Shown one piece after another: positions 8,391 to 13,172 of a stretch of 13,172 bases of DNA. Below the pieces are notes generated by a model, which saw only the letters and a program-made list of their open reading frames with translations, was not told where the DNA came from and searched no databases. Positions within the stretch are counted from its first letter, which is position 1. Each line of letters starts with the position of its first letter. This stretch comes from Euperipatoides rowelli (lineage: Eukaryota; Onychophora; Udeonychophora; Euonychophora; Peripatopsidae), in assembly GCA_003024985.2 (NCBI GenBank), contig PXIH01S0019417.1. The stretch is one strand, 5' to 3'. Made by a program: the position numbers and the translations under genes.

Positions 8391-8590
8391 TATTATTATT
8401 GTGTTTATTGATATCATAACATAACGATGATTGTATATACAAAAAATTATATAGTTACAAATAAGATCGGGTTTAGAAACCTAGCCAGTAGATATGGTTT
8501 CTAATTACATAATTAGGTAAATAAATAAGGAAATTATTTACAATTAGATTATGATTGTTGAAAGAAATTATTATTAAAGAAAAATATAAT
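8391..8590 (-). mobile_element. LINE 3' untranslated tail
   Basis: Downstream of the stop of the LINE C-terminus at 8591, the minus strand carries about 200 AT-rich bases, then an AATAAA signal (about 8402-8407), and ends in an (AAT)n-type run, AATAATAATA, next to 8391. A short 3' microsatellite in place of a long poly(A) is typical of CR1-like and related LINEs. The bases beyond (GTAAGTTCAAAAGAAGGC on the minus strand) look like flank. No target duplication was found, as expected for a heavily 5'-truncated copy. Confidence 0.5.
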
Positions 8591-9112
8591 TTATAAGCTA
8601 ATATTGATGCTATTAATCATGGATGGAACAGCCAAATGTTTGTATCTCTCTGTCCTAATGAATGATTTATGATATTTGTTAGAATTCCTAGTAAAGTGTT
8701 TTGATATATTACCACATATTTTAGGTAACATGTCTTTATATTTGTTAAAAAAAGACACAAAATATTTCTCCAATGTTAACAGTCTTCGATCCTGTAAAGT
8801 ATCAAGGTTTAAAATTGATAGTGCTTCCCTGTATTCAATGTCAAAATTGCCTAGGATGATTCTAACAGCTCTTTTTTTTTGACTCGCTCAATATCAGAGA
8901 TCTGACTTTTTGATAGAGAGCTGGACCACACAACAGAGCAGTATTCCATGGAGGGTCTGATATATGTTGTGTAAATAGATTTAAGTGTTTGGATATCCAT
9001 ACCAAGTTTTTTTAGTCTATAAATAATTAAAAAATTTCCAAATGAATTAGAGATGGTCATGTTGATGTGGGCTGACCTTTTTAAGTCATCTTGTCATGAT
9101 ACCCAGAATTTT
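8591..9112 (-). pseudogene. LINE reverse transcriptase C-terminus, 5'-truncated and frameshifted
   Basis: Read from 9112 downwards. Residues QDDLKRSAHIN (about 9061-9093, just after a TGA at about 9094-9096) are the 'DDL.W..HI' block after the polymerase palm. Then come LKKLGMDIQTLKSIY (about 8970-9015) and YIRPSMEYCSVVWSSSLSKS (about 8910-8970), the very typical 'Y...iRP..EY...vW.......' block of CR1-, L2- and Jockey-like elements. At an A9 run (8871-8880) the frame slips by one. The correct frame then gives RAVRIILGNFDIEYREAL, a 'LQDRR' block and a tail ending KHLAVPSMINSINISL with its stop at 8591. That tail is a normal C-terminus, so the 3' half is complete apart from one slip and one stop. 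Only the last quarter of the polyprotein is present. Confidence 0.82.
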
Positions 9113-9493
9113 ACTGATCAAATTATTATGATCACTTAAACAAGGCTAACCACAGTCACTCTTACCTGGCTTGACAAGATAGATTTGGTTCAAAAATTTT
9201 CACAGTTTTACTTTTCTATTTGTGTCAATTGTTAAAAAACTAATAACTTATAATCCTTCTAACACTATAAAAAATTGGTACATATCTTATGCTAATTAAT
9301 AAAAAAAATGACAAATAAGTCTAGTGTAGTGAATATGCTTCAGAATACCATGGATTAAATTATATTTTATGCATCCAATCTACCTATGCATAACTATTTG
9401 CTTCCAACTTAATGAAGCAATCTTTCCTATTTGGACAGAATAATACATCCCAACTGATTTTGTATCCAAAACGACAATACATAATATCACTAA
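9113..9493. other. AT-rich stretch, possible donor site on minus strand
   Basis: No gene recognised. On the minus strand CAG/GTAAGAGT occurs at 9163/9162, a good donor sequence, preceded by a short open stretch (FEPNLSCQA). The matching acceptor side is poor, so no exon is claimed. Confidence 0.3.
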
Positions 9494-9525
9494 CCACCAC
9501 CACCACCACCAAAAAAAAAAAAAAA
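9494..9525. repeat. (CCA)n microsatellite followed by A15
   Basis: CCA repeats over 9494-9510 run directly into 15 A (9511-9525), about 30 bases left of the hAT insertion. Could be a retroposon tail, but no body is recognised on its left. Confidence 0.85.
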
Positions 9526-9548
9526 TAGCCTACTGCCGGCTTTCATTG

Positions 9549-9556
9549 ATATAGAG
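9549..9556. repeat. hAT target site duplication, left copy
   Basis: ATATAGAG, matching the right copy ATATAGAA (12588-12595) at seven of eight bases. Eight bases is the length produced by hAT transposases. Confidence 0.75.
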
Positions 9557-9571
9557 CAGTATTTCTTAATC
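9557..9571 (+). repeat. hAT terminal inverted repeat, left
   Basis: CAGTATTTCTTAATC; the paired right end is at 12573-12587. Confidence 0.68.
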
Positions 9572-9629
9572 TGTGGTCCATGAACCCCTAGGGGTCCACG
9601 GAGTATAAGCAAGGGTCCGCAAACGATTA

Positions 9630-9646
9630 GAAAGAAAGAAAGAAAA
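9630..9646. repeat. (GAAA)n microsatellite
   Basis: Four GAAA units inside the left arm of the hAT element. Confidence 0.85.
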
Positions 9647-10398
9647 TATTCACTTTTTCTTTAATTTATTTTTAAAATTTTTATTGCAAATGATAATAAA
9701 TTGAACTAATTACTAATATAAATTAATTTACAGCATATTAAACATAAGGAACACTAATTATTTGAAAGAAAAAAATAACAAACAAATTCATCAACGCAAG
9801 AGACTTTCAATCAAATAATAATGTCAAAATTACATTTTGATTGGATAGTTGTATCAAACTTGTGTTAGCTAGCCATACTCTCCTAAGTTTACAAGCTAAT
9901 GAATGAATAGTTAAGTTTTTTTTTTTTTTTTAATGTTTAAAGAAAATCTAAATTTAAACTGAAATAAATAATAGAAAAACATAAAGTTGGGACACTTTAA
10001 AATATGGTAACACATATTGATGGATTGGTGTCATTTTGTTTTCAAAAACACTTAAGCCATAAAAAATAATAATAATTGCATATTTTGGGGATGGTCCCTA
10101 TTTGTAGCCCAGAAGGATTAAGCAATTTTAATAATTTTATTTAAAGAATAGATAGAGTAGACACTCATCTTCATTTTGGTATATTGGAGAACACTTCATT
10201 GTCTACGGTTCACACTCGTTTTAGCAAAAAACAGCCTTAGAAATCATCGTTTGCATCTTTATATCACCATTTGTGTTACATACCACCTGGTGAGTTTTAT
10301 TATAATTGCAAGAGGGACTAGTTTTACAATCTTACAAGTCTGCTACATAACAAAGGTTCTGAGTTTTTTTTCTCTTGAACTAGGTATATTTTGGGGAT

Positions 10399-11000
10399 TT
10401 CAAAATGTCCATGATAACGAGGATCTGAATATTTTTTCTCACAAAGTTTCTGGTTTTTACAAATTTCAAAATGTGCATGATAACGAGGATCTGAGATTTG
10501 GTTTCTGCTAAACTAGTTCCCTTTCAAAATGTGCATCATTACGAGGATCTGAAAGATTTATTTTTTGCAAACTAGATATATTTTTATAAATTCTATGGGT
10601 GATTCATGGTTTAGGTTCTTGGATGAAGGGTGGATTTGTGAGTGTTGTGCCACCTGTGTCGATTCTAAATATTATATAGAATTTTATGACTTTCAAAATG
10701 TGCAACATTACGATTATCTGAATTAAATTTTTCGTAAACTAGCTATATTTTGGCGATTTCCAAATGTCAATCAAAATGACAAGCTGAATTTTATTTCTTG
10801 CACAGTAGTTATTTTTTATAAATTTCAAGATGTGCATGATAAGGATGATCTGAGTTAATTTTCTCACAAACTATTTATTTTTAAAAAGTTCAAAATATGC
10901 ATGATAGTGAGGATCTGTGATTACTTTCTCTCAAACTAGCTATTTTTAAAATGTTAAAAATGTGCTATTTCAAAAGTGCATGATACCGAGGCTTTAAGTT
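10399..11000 (+). repeat. Tandem array of about 66-bp units, left arm
   Basis: Unit core TTCAAAATGTGCATGATAAC followed by GAGGATCTGA, then a T-rich stretch with CTCACAAACTAGCTA. Starts at about 10399, 10465, 10522, 10690, 10757, 10822, 10888 and 10953, so eight diverged copies. Between 10590 and 10689 lies an interruption carrying TTCTTGGATGAAGGGTGGAT, a strayed copy of the inner 70-bp repeat. Confidence 0.8.
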
Positions 11001-11004
11001 TTTT

Positions 11005-11140
11005 TTTTACATAATTCCCCGGGTTTTGGATGAAGGAAACATCTGTGGGGTGTTTTTCTGATTCCTCTAGGTAATTGATTCTCTGGGTTTTTGGATGAAG
11101 GACACATCTGTGGGTGGTTCTTTTGATTCCTCTAATGATT
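11005..11140 (+). repeat. Inner about 70-bp repeat, two copies, left of centre
   Basis: Both copies carry GGTTTT(T)GGATGAAGGA, ACACATCTGTGGG(T)G and TGATTCCTCTA. They are the reverse complement of the four copies to the right of the centre. Confidence 0.78.
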
Positions 11141-11203
11141 TCAGATCGGATACCATTCTTTAATATGCTGTTATTAATTATGGAATCCGATCTGAAATTA
11201 ATA
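11133..11203. repeat. Centre of the palindrome, perfect short stem
   Basis: ATTTCAGATCGGAT (11138-11151) and ATCCGATCTGAAAT (11185-11198) are exact reverse complements, and a CCAT/ATGG pair continues inward. The loop is about 33 bases, AT-rich, centred near 11168. Confidence 0.85.
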
Positions 11204-11221
11204 GAGGCTTCAGAAGAACCA

Positions 11222-11450
11222 CCCACAATTTCCACAAATCCTTCCTTCATCCAAACACACAGAGGAATTGAAAGAACCACCCACAAATGCTTTTTTCATC
11301 CAAAAACCCAGGGAATCAATTACCCATAGGAATCAGAAAAACAACCCATAAATTCTTCCTTCATCCAAAAACCCAGGGAATCAATTACCCAGAGGAATCA
11401 GAAGAACCCCCACAAATGCTTCGTTCATCCAAAACCCAGGGAATTGGGTA
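11222..11450 (-). repeat. Inner about 70-bp repeat, four copies, right of centre
   Basis: Each copy has CTTC(N)TTCATCCAAAAACCCA, GGGAATCAATTACCCAGAGG and AATCAGAAGAACCACCCACA with small changes. The first copy lacks the GGGAATCAATTACCC block. Confidence 0.8.
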
Positions 11451-11469
11451 AAAAAAAAAATTAAATCCT

Positions 11470-11935
11470 CAATATCATACACATTTGAAAGAGAATATTT
11501 TGAACATTTTAAAATAGCTGGTTTGTGATAAAAAAAAAATCAGATCCTCTTATCATAGACATTTTGAAAAAGCCAAAATATAGCTATTTCACGTAGAAAA
11601 AAAATCAGATTCTTGTAATGATGCACATTTTGAAAAGGCCAAAAATCCTCTATAGGGAGAGACACTGACATTCTAAAATTAGCTAGTTTGTGAGAAACCA
11701 ATTTCAGGTCCTCACTATCATGCACATTTTGAACTTTTTAAAAATAGCTAGTTTGTGAGAAAATAAACTCAGATCCTCGTTATCATGCACATTTTGAAAT
11801 TTTTAACAAATAGCTAGTTTGTGAGAAAATAAATTCTGGTCCTCGTTATCATGAACATTTTGAAATCACAAAATTATAGCTAGTTCATGAGAAAAAAAAA
11901 CTCAGAACCTTGTTATGATGCAGACTTGTAATATT
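11470..11935 (-). repeat. Tandem array of about 66-67-bp units, right arm
   Basis: Unit core CAGATCCTCGTTATCATGCACATTTTGAAA, seen near 11466, 11540, 11608, 11704, 11770, 11837 and 11903, joined by TAGCTAGTTTGTGAGAAAA. These are inverted relative to the left-arm units. Some spacers differ by up to 30 bases (for example 11640-11700), where a unit has decayed. Confidence 0.8.
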
Positions 11936-12572
11936 GTAAAATAGTGCCTCATGCAATTATACTAAAACTCACTAAGTGATATGTAACAGAAATGGCGATA
12001 TAAAGATGCAAACGATGATTTCCAAGGTTGTTTTTGTTAAAACGAGCGTGAACCGTAGAACTAATGTGTTCTCCAATATGACAAAATGAAGGTGAGTCTA
12101 CTCTATCTATTCGTTAAATAAAATTATCAAGATTGCTTAAGCCTTTTGGGCTACAAATATGGATCGTCCTCCATATTTTTATTAGGCTAATTAAAAATTT
12201 GAGGTTTAAAAAGGAAATTGCTCTTTTTTTTGTCATCAATAACATTTTATTATTATCAATAATAAATATAATCNAATAATATTTTATTTAAAATACTGGC
12301 ATTGTGGATTATATTTAATCTGAAAATAAGGGTGTCGATTTATCTTGAAAAATCATCTTATAATCTTTCCCTCCCATGACACCCAAACTATATCAGACTT
12401 CATCTTAATTATGTGAAGGCATATCATGATGATTGCTTTTGGAAATACTAATAATCTTTGATTTTATTTTGTAAAATTTGAATTTTACGTTAAAAGATAG
12501 TTTTAGTGTACAGACGGGAGTGGGGTCCACAATTTGTTTTTCTCTTAATTATGGGGCCCGCCATGTAGTTAA

Positions 12573-12587
12573 GGTTAAGAACCGCTG
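12573..12587 (-). repeat. hAT terminal inverted repeat, right
   Basis: GGTTAAGAACCGCTG on the plus strand, which is CAGCGGTTCTTAACC read inward. Confidence 0.68.
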
Positions 12588-12595
12588 ATATAGAA
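12588..12595. repeat. hAT target site duplication, right copy
   Basis: ATATAGAA; one mismatch from the left copy at 9549-9556. Confidence 0.75.
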
Positions 12596-13172
12596 AAATC
12601 ACACAAAAATGTTACCTTGAATTTATTGATAGAACTGGTTAACTTTTACATTTCAGAGATTACCAATTATATCACTTTGAAATTTAATGCAATAAAACTG
12701 AAGGACTAGGCTTATGGTTATTTTACAATTCTCAAGGGGCTCACAGGTGTCTTTAACCCCACTATTGTAGGAGATTCAAAATAACCTCTCAGCCTCTTTG
12801 TGTGTCACATGAATACTAATATTGGCATAATGGCTTACATAAAAATAATATCATGATATTTTGTGAGAATGAAGAAGTAGATAAAATTTTGTAGATAATA
12901 CAAAAAAAAAATCTTAAATTACTTGCTTAAGGATTAACAAGGGCCAAAGTATTGGTCATATCTATTGGTACCATTTATCCAATTAGGTTCTTGGGAGTGA
13001 ACTACCCAATAGATCTCCTCTACCCTTATTTTTTAATGGAGCCAATAAGACAAATACAAACTAGATTTTTTTATTGGAAAGAAGCTACACGTGTTTGTTT
13101 TCCAGTCCGATGTTTTGGCTAAGTGTTCTTTAATTATTTTATATTTTGGTGTAGATTTGCAATTAATATTTA
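12596..13172. other. AT-rich flank without recognisable gene
   Basis: No motif or open frame of note. A somewhat GC-richer piece near 12730-12810 (AAGGGGCTCACAGGTGTC) did not resolve into a known element on either strand. Confidence 0.4.

Larger units (their letters stand above)
10075..11151 (+). repeat. Left arm of the giant imperfect inverted repeat
   Basis: The arm starts near TATTTTGGGGATGG and pairs with the right arm ending near 12180. Matching blocks include TTTGTAGCCC (10101-10110) with its complement at 12148-12157, AATAGATAGAGTAGAC (10147-10162), TACGGTTCAC (10204-10213), ATCATCGTTTGCATCTTTATATC (about 10241-10263, complement near 12000-12022), and GTGAGTTTTA near 10289. Inward from about 10399 the arm turns into tandem 66-bp repeats, and near 11005-11140 into the inner about 70-bp repeats. 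The frames open over this arm (10176-10511) are by-products of the repeat and not genes. Confidence 0.85.
11185..12180 (-). repeat. Right arm of the giant imperfect inverted repeat
   Basis: Reverse complement of the left arm with many small differences. Blocks include GATGCAAACGATGATTTCC (about 12005-12023), GCGTGAACCGTAGAA (about 12046-12060), TTCTCCAATATGACAAAATG (about 12069-12088) and GGGCTACAAATATGGATCGT (12148-12167). The arms differ by roughly 80 bases in length, mostly from different repeat copy numbers. Confidence 0.85.
9557..12587. mobile_element. Non-autonomous hAT-type DNA transposon, 3.03 kb, with palindromic core
   Basis: The left end CAGTATTTCTTAATC and the right end, read inward on the minus strand, CAGCGGTTCTTAACC agree at 11 of 15 bases and fit the CAGNGGTTCTTAA form common at hAT ends. 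Both ends also carry subterminal G/C blocks near the tips (GGGGTCCACGG, GGGTCCGC left; GGGGCCC, GTGGGGTCCAC right), as seen in many hAT elements where transposase binds subterminal repeats. Eight-base flanking duplications mark the insertion. No transposase frame is present, so movement would need a relative elsewhere. The unique left (9557 to about 10074) and right (about 12181-12587) arms enclose a 2.1-kb inverted repeat. One ambiguous base (n) lies at 12274. Confidence 0.72.

Noticed and set aside
8676-8882. 68-codon plus-strand open frame
   Set aside because: Antisense of the LINE C-terminus at 8591-9112.
10176-10511. 111-codon plus-strand open frame
   Set aside because: Lies entirely in the left palindrome arm and its second half encodes repeated NVHDNEDL units, the translation of the 66-bp tandem repeat. 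An artefact of the repeat, not a gene.
10954-11329. Overlapping open frames on both strands across the palindrome centre (71 and 110 codons)
   Set aside because: They mirror each other because the DNA is an inverted repeat; the shared TTH(R/K)C(V/F)LHPKTQ strings are the 70-bp repeat.
11540-11725. 61-codon minus-strand open frame with NVH repeats
   Set aside because: Translation of the right-arm 66-67-bp array.

Overview
This window looks like an accessory, repeat-filled stretch of an AT-rich animal genome, most likely an aquatic or other invertebrate. No intact protein gene is visible. The longest open frame is 174 codons and belongs to a broken retrotransposon. Homopolymer runs, simple repeats, tRNA-derived and LINE-derived debris, a hAT-type DNA transposon with an 8-bp target duplication, and good GTAAGT-type splice signals all point to a metazoan nuclear genome and not to a bacterium or phage. 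Diverged repeats carrying a 'GGTCA...TGTGTCACCT' theme remind me of molluscan repeats, but I cannot name the species.

Layout. (1) Bases about 98-1496, plus strand: a decayed non-LTR retrotransposon (LINE) with endonuclease, linker and the very start of the reverse transcriptase. (2) About 1497-2735, minus strand: a pseudogene of a multicopy, unnamed invertebrate gene family (Cys-rich N-terminal part, SDRSAA motif, GTNxNTG-like motif). It abuts the LINE exactly where the reverse transcriptase stops. (3) About 2740-5580: mostly non-coding AT-rich DNA holding a 159-bp-spaced direct repeat pair, a candidate spliced exon (3841-3916), a GC-rich island (4368-4433), a BEL/Pao Gag-like fragment (about 4680-4955) and a piggyBac-type C-terminal zinc finger relic (about 5256-5350). 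(4) 5595-5879: a complete tRNA-derived SINE on the minus strand, with A and B boxes and 15-bp target site duplications. (5) 5895-8390: AT-rich intergenic or intronic DNA with one minus-strand exon candidate (6747-6874) that weakly resembles an ABCB transporter membrane segment. (6) 8391-9112, minus strand: the 3' end of a second LINE (end of reverse transcriptase, C-terminal tail and 3' UTR), broken by one homopolymer frameshift and one in-frame stop. (7) 9557-12587: a 3.03-kb hAT-type element with CAG...CTG ends and an 8-bp duplication. Its core (about 10075-12180) is a giant imperfect palindrome built from arrays of 66-67-bp repeats around an inner set of about 70-bp repeats. (8) 12596-13172: unassigned AT-rich flank.

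Nothing here works as an operon or pathway. The window is a graveyard of at least six different mobile-element lineages. The most unusual object is the hAT element whose interior is a 2.1-kb inverted repeat of tandem repeats; if transcribed it would fold into a long hairpin RNA. The two exon candidates are the only hints that a host gene might pass through.
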